From Flavobacterium sp. KJJ (lineage in GTDB: Bacteria; Bacteroidota; Bacteroidia; Flavobacteriales; Flavobacteriaceae), in NCBI RefSeq assembly GCF_000708595.2, contig NZ_JARP01000004.1:186001-250000 (forward strand): DNA of 64,000 bases. The letters run 5' to 3'. The notes beneath the pieces are model-generated. The model searched no databases, was not told the origin of the DNA, and saw only the letters and a program-made list of their open reading frames with translations. Positions 8,340-16,743 of the stretch are shown here, piece after piece. Within the stretch, counting starts at the first letter, position 1. Each line of letters begins with the position of its first letter. Position numbers and translations under genes: made by a program.

Positions 8340-11270
8340 CTAAAAATTTAGAATGAATTCGGTTATGTTTGCATCAGAAGAAAGCTGTAATTTTTTTCGA
8401 ATACGATATCGTGTGTCTTCAACACCTCGAACCGAAATTCCTAAAAGCGGTGCAATTTCTTTAGTATTGAAATTCATTCTCAGGTAAGCGCACAAACGCA
8501 TGTCGCGAGGCGTTAATTCCGGATAGCTTGTTTTAAGGCGCTGCATAAAATTATCGTGCAGCTGATTGAAAATTTCTTCAAATTCATTCCAATGTTTATC
8601 ACCTTGAAGTTCATGATCGATTAACTTGTTTATTTTAGCTAATAAACTGAAGTTTACATTTGGTTCATTTTTCTTATCAATTTGTCCAATCAGTTCTTTT
8701 ATAGAGAGAAGAATTTCATTCAAATGAATAAGGTTCACCGTGTTTGAAGCTACTTTTGCATTTTGGAGATTAATTGTGTTTTCAAGATTATCACGGATTA
8801 TCGCCATGTTCTCTTGTTCTAAAGCGAGTTTTTGCTCGTTTAATTCGGCGCGGTTTCGTAAAAGTTCTTTTTCCTGATTCAATATTAACTGTTCACGATC
8901 ACGTTCAGCAAGATTTTTTTGATAACGGATAATCGCATAAATTAAAACTCCAAAAAGTGCCAAATACAAAATATAAGCCCAACCGGTTCTGTACCAAGGC
9001 GGTAGAATTTCAAATTTAAAAACAGCTTCTTCACTTAACACATCGTAAATGTTCTTTGCTCTCACATGAAAGATATATTCATTTTCAGGCAAATTTGTAT
9101 ATTCTTTTTCGGTTTGAAGACTGTATTCTGACCATTTTGGTTCAAAACCTTCAAGCCAATATTCGTATTTTGTTGCATCGGCTTCATCATAACAAAGTGA
9201 AGCAAATGAAAAATGCAAAGCGTTATTTGAATAAGATAAAACAGGACAAAGTACATTATTTGCTGTTTCCGTATTCGGTGGCAGTACATCGTACCTGCTG
9301 GAATATAATAAACTGTCTTTCGGAAAAATAGATTTCACTTCAGAAATAACTGCCTTATATTTAGATTGATATCTTTTATTTTTAGTTGCATTATAATGAA
9401 TCAAACCGTCTTGAGTTCCAAAAAAAACATCACCGCTTGAAGTCGTCTGAATATTCTCAAAACCTGGAACATATAAATATCGAAGTTTTCGAAAAGGCAA
9501 TTCTTCTATCTCAAAATTTCCTTTTGATTTCTGGCTCATTTTGCCTGTATTTTCTCCTGAGATATACCAGATATTATTTTGATTATCAGCTTTAAGCAAA
9601 CGAATATGACTTTCTAAGCCCAAGTATTTCTTAAAAACTGGATCTGGAATCATTTTTTTTGAAACCGTATTTTGTTTATAAACGCCTTTTGTTGTTCCAA
9701 ACAACATCTCGTTATTTATTTTAAAAGTATTGAGAAACAAGCTCGACGGAAAACCATCCGCCTGATTGTAAAACTGAACATTTGAAACAGCATCGAATGT
9801 TTTATTAAAGTTGAGTTTATAAATGCCTTTATAGCCGTGAGCAATCCAAATATTTCCCTCTTTATCCGTTACGATGATTCTGCTGCTTTCTTCAAAGCCT
9901 TTAATTTTATTTTGGTAAGCCCACGATCCGTTTATATTTTTTAATAAATACAATCCTGTGTAACCGCCAACGAGCAAAAGATCAGGATGATTGGGTACAA
10001 TTATACCTTGCCAAGCGCCATCTGTCTTTGCTAATAATTTGGCTGTATTATTTTTTATTTCGAAAATTCCATTCTTCTCAAAAGCCAACAGCGAATTTCC
10101 AAAAACTCCAACATTCCATACATTTTCTGACATACCAGAAATATGCTGAAAATGTACATTTTCATGCTGGCCGTTTTTATAGGCATCCCAATCAAGCCAA
10201 AATACACCATTGTCTGTAGCAATATAAAGTTTGCTTTGATAAATCTGACTGCAATATATTTTGGTTTCTGAATTTGAGGTATCGCGAATTTTTGACAAAG
10301 GCGAAGCAATCTGAATCAATGAAATACCTTCTTTAAGCGTCACCCACAAATTATCTTCTTTATCAACCTTGAGATTCGTTACATACTCGTTCTGCAACCC
10401 CATTTGTTTGTTGATGTGCTGGATCAAATGTCCTGCACTATCTATAACTATCAACCCAGATTGTCGTGTTCCGATTCCGTAATATCCATCAGAAAGTAGT
10501 ATTGCGGTAGAGATTTGATTTTGTTTGAGCAAATCATCAGCTTCAGTAGCGAAAGGCTTTATTTGATTGTTTTTATAAATAAAAAGCCCATTTTTTTGGG
10601 TCAGCAATAATAATCCCTCTTTTGTGCCGAATGCCTTTCTAATTTTCATTCCAGAGAATTGTTGCCCATCGGTTGTGGGTTGCAAAACGCCATCTTTAAG
10701 TTTCATTAGACCTTTTGCATTATCTAAAACATAGATATCCGAATTGACCTTAAAAAATTCATCAAAATTAGAATTTGACTGTATAACCTTGATTTTATTA
10801 TTCTTATAAATGAATATTTTTTCGCTTGAAAAAAAGATTACTTCATTATTAAATAAAACTGTGTGCAAAACATCACCAAAATTTCTCGCTGCAGCAGGGA
10901 GTAATTTTGCTAGAGAAGTATATTTATACTGTCCGTTTGGCAACTGAAATGCATAACCAAAATCGCCTTGCGCGCCAACGTAGATTTTGTCGTGTTTGTC
11001 AATGGCAAGAGAACGCACCATACTTTTGTTTTCAGGCTGGGTAATTATACTCCATCGTACACCATCGAACTGCATGATCCCGAAATGATTGGCAAAAAAC
11101 ATCATCCCTTTAGAATCTTGGAGAACATCCCAATTTTCTGAAGCTGCTTTGTAAGTTTTCGGACTGTAGTTTGTTATAAAAGGAACGCCAATTTTTTTAA
11201 TTTGGGAATTAAGAATTGGAGAAATAAGCGATATTAATAGAACTAAAATTCTAATTATAAATTTCGTCAT
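8340..11270 (-). CDS. Periplasmic propeller / Y_Y_Y / LuxR-HTH one-protein regulator
   Basis: A 976-residue membrane regulator. It has a signal peptide (1-22), a long two-component-regulator-type beta-propeller region, a Y_Y_Y domain (about 690-755, Y-W-L-E-G-F-E-P-K-W-S), one transmembrane helix (about 762-781) and a coiled coil rich in Glu/Gln (about 785-845). A LuxR/GerE-like helix-turn-helix lies at about 920-965 (L-T-P-R-D-M-R-L-C-A-Y-L, N-T-K-E-I-A-P-L-L-G-I-S). There is no histidine kinase or receiver domain, so signalling must run directly from the periplasmic sensor to the DNA-binding domain. It is upstream of, and co-oriented with, the GH16/GH64/GH18 genes and is the obvious candidate to control them. 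That control is inferred from position. Confidence 0.85.
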   Translation of the reverse strand: MTKFIIRILVLLISLISPILNSQIKKIGVPFITNYSPKTYKAASENWDVLQDSKGMMFFANHFGIMQFDGVRWSIITQPENKSMVRSLAIDKHDKIYVGAQGDFGYAFQLPNGQYKYTSLAKLLPAAARNFGDVLHTVLFNNEVIFFSSEKIFIYKNNKIKVIQSNSNFDEFFKVNSDIYVLDNAKGLMKLKDGVLQPTTDGQQFSGMKIRKAFGTKEGLLLLTQKNGLFIYKNNQIKPFATEADDLLKQNQISTAILLSDGYYGIGTRQSGLIVIDSAGHLIQHINKQMGLQNEYVTNLKVDKEDNLWVTLKEGISLIQIASPLSKIRDTSNSETKIYCSQIYQSKLYIATDNGVFWLDWDAYKNGQHENVHFQHISGMSENVWNVGVFGNSLLAFEKNGIFEIKNNTAKLLAKTDGAWQGIIVPNHPDLLLVGGYTGLYLLKNINGSWAYQNKIKGFEESSRIIVTDKEGNIWIAHGYKGIYKLNFNKTFDAVSNVQFYNQADGFPSSLFLNTFKINNEMLFGTTKGVYKQNTVSKKMIPDPVFKKYLGLESHIRLLKADNQNNIWYISGENTGKMSQKSKGNFEIEELPFRKLRYLYVPGFENIQTTSSGDVFFGTQDGLIHYNATKNKRYQSKYKAVISEVKSIFPKDSLLYSSRYDVLPPNTETANNVLCPVLSYSNNALHFSFASLCYDEADATKYEYWLEGFEPKWSEYSLQTEKEYTNLPENEYIFHVRAKNIYDVLSEEAVFKFEILPPWYRTGWAYILYLALFGVLIYAIIRYQKNLAERDREQLILNQEKELLRNRAELNEQKLALEQENMAIIRDNLENTINLQNAKVASNTVNLIHLNEILLSIKELIGQIDKKNEPNVNFSLLAKINKLIDHELQGDKHWNEFEEIFNQLHDNFMQRLKTSYPELTPRDMRLCAYLRMNFNTKEIAPLLGISVRGVEDTRYRIRKKLQLSSDANITEFILNF

Positions 11271-11524
11271 TTTGTTTCTGTATGTAGGTTATGTAGTGAC
11301 TTTTGGGAAATCACTTCTGAAAAAAGCTCTTTGGGAAAAACTTTTCGTCAGATAAAAACCATCCAATTTTTCAATCAAAGCTTAATAATTTAACATTAAT
11401 TATCAATCAAAAAAGAGAATGTCGAAATTCAAATATATAAAAATTTATTTTAATGTAACAAATTACATTCGATTTTGATAATCTTGCAATTAGATAATTT
11501 GTCAATTCGATTATTAGATTATTA
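11271..11524. other. AT-rich upstream region of the propeller regulator
   Basis: The gap between the regulator start (11270) and the HAD gene stop (11679) is 408 bp. This first part is very AT-rich and contains no gene I can support. It probably holds the regulator promoter on the minus strand, but I see no clear TAnnTTTG box at the right distance. Confidence 0.4.
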
Positions 11525-11596
11525 GATAATTGGATAATTAGATAATTGGATAATTAGATAATTAGATAATTGGATAATTGGATAATTAGATAATTT
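11525..11596. repeat. Tandem array of 8-bp units GATAATTR, nine copies
   Basis: Eight uninterrupted units of GATAATTA or GATAATTG are followed by a ninth, GATAATTT. The A/G alternation at the last base is irregular. The array has no coding role in any frame I can defend and sits about 255 bp upstream of the regulator start. Confidence 0.9.
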
Positions 11597-11616
11597 GCAA
11601 ACTTTGACAAAGTCTC

Positions 11617-11678
11617 TGAACTTGAAACCTGAAACCTGAAACTTGAAACCTGAAACTTGAAACTTGAAATTTGAAACT
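11617..11678. repeat. Tandem array of 7-bp units YTGAAAC
   Basis: Seven or eight units of CTGAAAC/TTGAAAC, with small changes towards the end, abut the stop codon of the HAD gene on the minus strand. The same word family recurs as an inverted pair at 46931-46986, so this is a dispersed repeat type and not a one-off. Confidence 0.85.
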
Positions 11679-12317
11679 TTAAAATCCCAAAATATCGCTT
11701 AACTCTTCATACGAATGAAAAAGAATCGCACCTTCTTTCTCTAAATCTTCATTATTGTAACCGTTTGCAAAACCGTACACTTTAAAACCTCCACCAATTC
11801 CAGAAATTACTCCGGCTTTGCTGTCTTCGATAACTATACAGTGTTTTACACCGAAACCCATTTCTTTGGCGGCATGTAAAAAGATTCCAGGATCTGGTTT
11901 CCAGCTGTTAATTTCATACGAACTAAATATTTTATTTTCGAATTTATCTAACAAACCGGCTACTTCCAGATTCAGTCTGATTTTGTCAACGGGACCGCTT
12001 GAAGCCACACAATACGGAATTTTTAATTTTTCTATGAATTCGAAGATACCTTCCATAGGCGTCACTTGCGTTTTGAAAGCTTCGAAACTTTTTTGGCGGT
12101 AATCTGCTTCAAAGTTATCTGGAAGTTTTTTAGCGATAGAATTCTCGATTTGAAGAAAACATTCTTTTAAACTGCGTCCGTTAAAATTTCGGTAAGCATC
12201 TTCTATTTTCATTTGAAAGCCATATTCGGCAGCCATTGAAAGCAAGATGCCGTTGCCTATTTTTTCAGTATCTACGAGAACGCCATCACAATCAAAAATT
12301 ATACATTTAACTTCCAT
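11679..12317 (-). CDS. HAD-superfamily hydrolase, beta-phosphoglucomutase-like
   Basis: A 212-residue cytoplasmic protein. HAD motif I is I-I-F-D-C-D-G-V-L-V-D-T-E near the N-terminus (D9 nucleophile, D11 acid/base). Motif II is V-A-S-S-G-P, motif III includes the Lys of S-W-K-P-D-P-G-I-F, and motif IV is V-I-E-D-S-K-A-G-V. The cap region and length fit the beta-phosphoglucomutase/sugar-phosphate phosphatase subgroup (GPH/YieH/YcjU type). The exact substrate cannot be read from the sequence. The gene ends directly against the YTGAAAC array. Confidence 0.85.
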   Translation of the reverse strand: MEVKCIIFDCDGVLVDTEKIGNGILLSMAAEYGFQMKIEDAYRNFNGRSLKECFLQIENSIAKKLPDNFEADYRQKSFEAFKTQVTPMEGIFEFIEKLKIPYCVASSGPVDKIRLNLEVAGLLDKFENKIFSSYEINSWKPDPGIFLHAAKEMGFGVKHCIVIEDSKAGVISGIGGGFKVYGFANGYNNEDLEKEGAILFHSYEELSDILGF

Positions 12318-12342
12318 ACTTTGTTTTTTTTTACAATTTATA

Positions 12343-12397
12343 AGCTGTAGGCTTTAAGCAGAAGCTTTTTTAAAATCTGTTTGAAGCTTACAGCCTA
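12343..12397. repeat. Imperfect inverted repeat between HAD and Nudix genes
   Basis: Two arms of about 20 bp containing AAGCTGTAGGCTTT and its near-complement AAGCTTACAGCC pair with about 16 of 20 matches. It fills most of the 91-bp gap, resembling the other spacer palindromes in this window. Confidence 0.6.
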
Positions 12398-12408
12398 ATG
12401 CCCACAAT

Positions 12409-12873
12409 CTAAAGTGAAGATGAAATTTTAGAAATTATTTGAATAATAAAATCAGCCTGTGCGGGATTTATTTTTTTCAAAGCTTCGTCTGTCTGAAACC
12501 AATCGCCTTTATCTATTTCGGGAAAATTTTGAAGTTTTCCAGATTTTGGGGGCCATTCCATTTCGAAATCGTTGCTTTTTATCATAGTTTCATCAAGATC
12601 AAATTCAACTGCCCAAGCGTGGACTATTTTACCCGATTTTAATTTTATATATTCTAGTTTAATGAAATCCCCTTCGACTTCAAAACCCGTTTCTTCCTTA
12701 AATTCGCGTACCGCAGCATCAAGAGGGTCTTCTTCCTCTGTAAATTCTCCTTTCGGAATCGACCAGCTTTCTAAATCTTTGTTTTTCCAGAATGGCCCGC
12801 CTGGGTGAACCAACAAGAAAAAAATTGTTTTACCTATAAATTTGTATGCTAATATGCCGGCGCTTTGTTTCAT
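12409..12873 (-). CDS. Nudix hydrolase
   Basis: A 154-residue protein with a complete Nudix box: G-E-F-T-E-E-E-D-P, then R-E-F-K-E-E-T-G-F, matching G-x5-E-x7-R-E-U-x-E-E-x-G-U. The start reads A-G-I-L-A-Y, a pattern seen in NTP and dinucleoside polyphosphate hydrolases. The family cleaves nucleoside diphosphates linked to another moiety using Mg or Mn ions. The substrate is not predictable here. It is divergent from the DUF4861 gene. Confidence 0.88.
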   Translation of the reverse strand: MKQSAGILAYKFIGKTIFFLLVHPGGPFWKNKDLESWSIPKGEFTEEEDPLDAAVREFKEETGFEVEGDFIKLEYIKLKSGKIVHAWAVEFDLDETMIKSNDFEMEWPPKSGKLQNFPEIDKGDWFQTDEALKKINPAQADFIIQIISKISSSL

Positions 12874-13001
12874 GTTATCCTGATTTTATAACTAAAGATA
12901 CTATTTAATTGCAAGATTTTTTCGAATTAATCTCATTATCAAGATTCTGTACTTATTTATACCTTTTATGTATTTATATATGCTATTTGATTTGTATTTT
13001 T

Positions 13002-14213
13002 ATGAAATCAAAAAATCATTTCTTAAAGAAATTAATATATCCTATTTTGAAAAAACCACTTTTATTCATCGCAATTTTAGCAGCTAATTTTGCTATTCAA
13101 TCTCAAAATAAAACAATTACCGTAATAAATTCACTTCCAGTAAATCGTGAATTTGAAACCGTAGAACTGACAAAAAAATCACTTGGTTTGCCAAAATCAG
13201 CAAAGCTCGAAAATTTTAGTATTAAAGAAGCAAGCACCAATTTATATTTAGAAACGCAGAGCGTTGATAACGATGGCGACGGAAATATGGATGTATTATT
13301 GTTTCAGCCAAAAATAGGCGCTTCGTCAAGCAAAGATTTCGAAATTGTCGCTTCTAATTCTGAACCATCAAAAAACATTAATTGCTATTCCAGATTTGTT
13401 CCAGAAAGGACAGACGATTATGCTTGGGAAAATAATAAAGTTGCTTTTAGAACCTATGGTCCAGTTGCACAAAAAATGGTTGAAGACAATGTTGCCGGAG
13501 GAACTTTGACAAGCGGAATTGACGCTTGGTTAAAAAGAGTCGATTATCCCATTATTAATAAATGGTATGAAAAAGCAACTTTAGGAACCGGAACGTACCA
13601 TAAAGATACAGGCGAAGGTTTGGATAATTTTCATGTTGGAGACAGCCGAGGCGTTGGCGGAATTGCTGTAAACGTAGACGGAAAATATTATTTTTCTAAG
13701 AATTTCATCAGCTGGAAAACTATTACAACAGGACCAATCAGAACAAGTTTTATTTTGACTTATGCGAATTGGGATGCAAAAGGACATAAAATAACTGAAT
13801 CGAAATTAATCAGTTTAGATTATGGAAGTTATCTTTCTCGCTTCGAAATCAATATCAAAGGAAGCAAAACAATTGCTACCGGATTAACGCTACATGACAA
13901 AAAAGGAACTATTGGTACGAATGTAAAAGAAGGCTGGATAAGTCATTGGGAACCTATCGATGATTCGGAAATCGGAACTGGAATTGTAGCTCCAAACAAC
14001 ACCTTGCTTAGTTTTGATAATTATGTAACTAACGACAAAGACTTAAGTAATTTATACGCAAATATCAGCATAAAGAAAAAGAAGGCAATCTATTACACCG
14101 GTTTTGGATGGAAAAAAGGAAGTCCGTTTCAAACCCAACAAGAATGGGAAAAGTATTTGAGTTCTTTTGCTGAAAAAATAAATAATCCGCTTAGTGTTAA
14201 GGTAAAGAAGTAA
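13002..14213 (+). CDS. DUF4861 domain protein, secreted
   Basis: The open frame extends upstream to 12909, but I place the start at the ATG at 13002, which opens M-K-S-K-N-H-F and leads into a hydrophobic signal segment ending near I-Q-S-Q-N. This gives about 403 residues. The body matches what I know as DUF4861, with V-D-N-D-G-D-G-N-M-D-V-L-L-F-Q, then T-Y-G-P-V-A-Q and G-T-G-T-Y-H-K-D-T-G-E-G-L-D. In other Bacteroidota the family occurs next to uronate and pectin or ulvan loci. No reaction is established to my knowledge. Here it lies upstream of the uronate locus but is separated from it by the LacI gene and a hairpin repeat. Confidence 0.75.
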   Translation: MKSKNHFLKKLIYPILKKPLLFIAILAANFAIQSQNKTITVINSLPVNREFETVELTKKSLGLPKSAKLENFSIKEASTNLYLETQSVDNDGDGNMDVLLFQPKIGASSSKDFEIVASNSEPSKNINCYSRFVPERTDDYAWENNKVAFRTYGPVAQKMVEDNVAGGTLTSGIDAWLKRVDYPIINKWYEKATLGTGTYHKDTGEGLDNFHVGDSRGVGGIAVNVDGKYYFSKNFISWKTITTGPIRTSFILTYANWDAKGHKITESKLISLDYGSYLSRFEINIKGSKTIATGLTLHDKKGTIGTNVKEGWISHWEPIDDSEIGTGIVAPNNTLLSFDNYVTNDKDLSNLYANISIKKKKAIYYTGFGWKKGSPFQTQQEWEKYLSSFAEKINNPLSVKVKK

Positions 14214-14280
14214 ATTATTGAGGCCTCAGGTTTAGCGGATTTAAGAGGGTTTTCGCTGGTTTATTTTTTATTCTCATTTT

Positions 14281-14379
14281 TGTCATTTCGAGGAACGAGA
14301 AATCACACATGCGACTCTACAAAGATTAGTGATAATTTTGCTGCATTTCTTGTGTGATTTCTCGTTCCTCGAAATGACA
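14281..14379. repeat. Long perfect hairpin repeat, 29-bp arms
   Basis: The arms 14281-14309 and 14351-14379 are exact reverse complements over 29 bp, separated by a 41-nt loop. The arm begins TGTCATTTCGAGGAACG. A diverged relative lies at 18823-18921. It sits between convergent genes (DUF4861 and LacI), where it could end transcription in both directions. The sequence type is a dispersed flavobacterial palindrome. Confidence 0.85.
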
Positions 14380-14432
14380 AGATTGTATGTTATTTTCATT
14401 TTTTTAATAATAAATCTTCGAAAACCCGCGGG

Positions 14433-15461
14433 CTATTTTTTTCTCGCCACAGGAAAATAATTCTCCTTCAAAATAATCTCTAACGGAATATAATGCGTTT
14501 TTTCAACTGTTTCCTGAAGCACTAATTTTTTATACAAATGATTTACAGCCATATAACCTTGTTCTTCTGGTCTTTGGTTAATCAAAAAATCAATTACACC
14601 TTTATTTAAGTATTCGATATTTTCTTTTAATAAATCGTAACCTATAATTCGGACGCCTTTGATATTATTTTCATATAAAAATCGGGCTACAATATAAGCT
14701 CTGGAATTTGGAACAAAAACACTGTTTATCCCAGAAAACATTTCTAAATTCAGTTGATCAATACCAGAATCTTTAATGGTAACTTCTGAAAATTTGAAAT
14801 TTGTAAGTTCATGGTTATCTCTAAAAAAAGAATAAAATCCGTCGATACGCTGCAAATAAACAGATGTACTTTCAATTTCGCGCGTAATCTTAAAAATCAA
14901 AATCTGCCTTTCATTTTTCACAGCAAAACTAATCAGCCTTCCTGCAAGATAACCGCTTTGAAAAGCATCTTGACCTACATAAGCATGCTCTTCGTCAGTT
15001 GAAATATTAGAATCGATCATGACAACTGGAATATTCTTAGCTTCATATTCATTTAAAAAACGTACCGATTCTTCGTAAAAAATAGGTGCGAATAATAATC
15101 CGTCACACTCAAAATCGAGTACTTTTTTGATCATTTCCTTAAAAGAAACTTCATTAAAATCATAAAAGAAATAATCTAAAATAACTCCAAATTTTCCAAA
15201 TTCGACAGCGGCTTTTTCAATTCCGATAATCTGACTTTTCCAGTATTCTAAATTTTCATATTTTGGAAGAAAAACAGCAAATCGGAACTTCTTATTTAAT
15301 GCCAGATTACTAGCCAGAATATTTCGTTTGTAGCCGTATTCTTCTATAATAGCATTTACCTTATCTACATTCTCCTGAGCTACCTGCCCACGATTATGGA
15401 TAATGCGGTCAACCGTTCCCGGCGAAACGTTTGCAAGTGCTGCAATTTTTTTAATAGTTAT
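14433..15461 (-). CDS. LacI-family transcriptional regulator lacking a standard start codon
   Basis: The sugar-binding region is clear from V-F-L-P-K-Y-E to the end, including F-E-C-D-G-L-L-F-A-P and V-P-N-S-R-A. In the same frame upstream of the first ATG (15134) a full LacI helix-turn-helix is present: T-I-K-K-I-A-A-L-A-N-V-S-P-G-T-V-D-R, then H-N-R-G-Q-V. No ATG, GTG or TTG precedes it before the in-frame stop. The best start positions are ATA at 15461 or ATT at 15455, giving about 340 residues, the usual LacI length. The HTH is divergent to the yhcH operon, so local regulation of uronate catabolism is likely. Starting at 15134 would remove the DNA-binding domain, which is improbable as the native form. 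Confidence 0.75.
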   Translation of the reverse strand: MTIKKIAALANVSPGTVDRIIHNRGQVAQENVDKVNAIIEEYGYKRNILASNLALNKKFRFAVFLPKYENLEYWKSQIIGIEKAAVEFGKFGVILDYFFYDFNEVSFKEMIKKVLDFECDGLLFAPIFYEESVRFLNEYEAKNIPVVMIDSNISTDEEHAYVGQDAFQSGYLAGRLISFAVKNERQILIFKITREIESTSVYLQRIDGFYSFFRDNHELTNFKFSEVTIKDSGIDQLNLEMFSGINSVFVPNSRAYIVARFLYENNIKGVRIIGYDLLKENIEYLNKGVIDFLINQRPEEQGYMAVNHLYKKLVLQETVEKTHYIPLEIILKENYFPVARKK

Positions 15462-15534
15462 GATATTCTTTCTTTTTAAGTTAAAATGAAGTTGTTAAAG
15501 ACCTAAAATTATTATTATTTTCAGTAAATATAAG

Positions 15535-15564
15535 TTGTTTTACTTAACTTTTTATATACATTTG
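15535..15564 (+). promoter_or_regulatory. Bacteroidota-type promoter of the yhcH-eda-SDR-uxuA operon
   Basis: TTG at 15535-15537 and TACATTTG at 15557-15564 match the Bacteroidota -33 TTG and -7 TAnnTTTG boxes with a 19-bp spacer. The first gene starts 56 bp further on. Confidence 0.65.
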
Positions 15565-15573
15565 TAATAATCC

Positions 15574-15588
15574 GTGTGCGTACACGCA
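15574..15588. promoter_or_regulatory. Candidate LacI-type operator
   Basis: GTGTGCGTACACGCA is an imperfect dyad (five of seven positions pair) placed about 10 bp past the -7 box, where a bound repressor would block transcription. It stands out as a GC-rich patch in AT-rich DNA between the LacI gene and its presumed target operon. Confidence 0.5.
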
Positions 15589-15620
15589 AATTTAATAATT
15601 AAAATATATAAAACATAAAA

Positions 15621-16076
15621 ATGATAGTAGATTCATTACAAAATGCAGCCAAATATCATAGCCTGCATCCTAATTTCAAAAAAGCATTTGATTATGTAAA
15701 CCAAAATGACATAAGCAAACTTGAAGAAGGCGTTATTGAAATTGCCGAAGGACTAAAAGTAATTGTAATAGTTGGCGAAGGAACGACTAAAGAAGAAAGC
15801 ATTAAAGGTTTTGAATGTCATGATAAAAATATCGACATACAAATTTCAATAAAAGGTCCAGAAACTTTTGCTTGGAAACCGAGAGAAAAATGCATCAGTC
15901 CAAATGGAGATTACAGCGATGAGAAAGACGTTCGCTTTTTTCATGACAAGCCAGATATGTTTTTTCAATTACAGGAAAAACAGTTTGCTATATTATTCCC
16001 AGAAGATGTTCACGCTGCAATGATTGGCGAAGGCACGCTAAAAAAAATCGTTATTAAAGTAAAAATAGACGCATGA
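15621..16076 (+). CDS. YhcH/YjgK/YiaL family protein
   Basis: A 151-residue cupin-like protein of the DUF386 (YhcH/YjgK/YiaL/EbgC) family. It shows F-E-C-H-D-K-N-I-D-I-Q, F-P-E-D-V-H-A-A-M-I and a closing K-I-V-I-K-V. Family members are linked to sugar-acid catabolism, and the sialic acid member NanQ acts as an anomerase. Here an anomerase or isomer-handling role on a uronate or keto-acid is inferred. It is the first gene of the operon; its stop overlaps the aldolase start by 4 bp (ATGA), a sign of translational coupling. Confidence 0.82.
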   Translation: MIVDSLQNAAKYHSLHPNFKKAFDYVNQNDISKLEEGVIEIAEGLKVIVIVGEGTTKEESIKGFECHDKNIDIQISIKGPETFAWKPREKCISPNGDYSDEKDVRFFHDKPDMFFQLQEKQFAILFPEDVHAAMIGEGTLKKIVIKVKIDA

Positions 16077-16735
16077 GTACTATCCAAAATTCAATAGACA
16101 TTGTCGCAGCCCAAGGAATTCTTCCGCTGTATTTCAATACCGATCAAACGATCAGTATTGATGTTCTTAGAACATTGTACAATGCAGGAATCAGAGCTGT
16201 TGAGTATACCAACAGAGGTTCAGAAGCAATATTCAATTTCAAAAAAATGGTTGAAGTGCGAAATGCAGAAATGCCTGGAATGCTGTTGGGCATCGGAACT
16301 ATAAAAAATGTATCACAGGCAGAAGAATTTTATGCTGCTGGAGCTGACTTTTTTATAAGTCCTGGTTTTGTGCCTGAGGTTGCTGTTTATTTAAAAAGCA
16401 AAAACGTTTTGTACGCTCCTGGCTGTATGACACCAACAGAAATAATTGCCGCTGAAAATGCTGGAATAAAATTCGTAAAACTTTTTCCTGGAAATATTTT
16501 AGGTCCAGATTTTTTGAGCAGTATTAAAGATATATTTCCAAACCTAATTTTTATGGTAACAGGCGGTGTCGATACTACACACGATAACATTCACAACTGG
16601 TTTTTGGCAGGAGCTTCTTCTGTTGGATTGGGAAGCAAACTAATCAGTAAAAAACGTATGGACGAAGCTGATTATGATGTAATTGCCAATGAAACAAGGA
16701 AAGTTCTTGAAATAGTTCAGACGATTAGAAAATAA
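16073..16735 (+). CDS. eda: 2-dehydro-3-deoxy-6-phosphogluconate (KDPG/KHG) aldolase
   Basis: A 220-residue class I aldolase that splits KDPG into pyruvate and glyceraldehyde 3-phosphate. The Schiff-base lysine is K136 in G-I-K-F-V-K-L-F-P-G. The segments G-I-L-P-L-Y, E-Y-T-N-R-G, G-I-G-T-I-K-N and F-I-S-P-G-F all fit the family, as does the length. It is the last step of the uronate route; the KDG kinase that would make its substrate is not in the window. Confidence 0.92.
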   Translation: MSTIQNSIDIVAAQGILPLYFNTDQTISIDVLRTLYNAGIRAVEYTNRGSEAIFNFKKMVEVRNAEMPGMLLGIGTIKNVSQAEEFYAAGADFFISPGFVPEVAVYLKSKNVLYAPGCMTPTEIIAAENAGIKFVKLFPGNILGPDFLSSIKDIFPNLIFMVTGGVDTTHDNIHNWFLAGASSVGLGSKLISKKRMDEADYDVIANETRKVLEIVQTIRK

Positions 16736-16743
16736 ATATACAT

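Noticed and set aside
12909..13001. N-terminal extension of the DUF4861 protein
   Set aside because: The extra 31 codons give a Tyr/Leu/Cys-rich stretch ahead of a good signal peptide starting at 13002; the upstream part is more likely promoter DNA.
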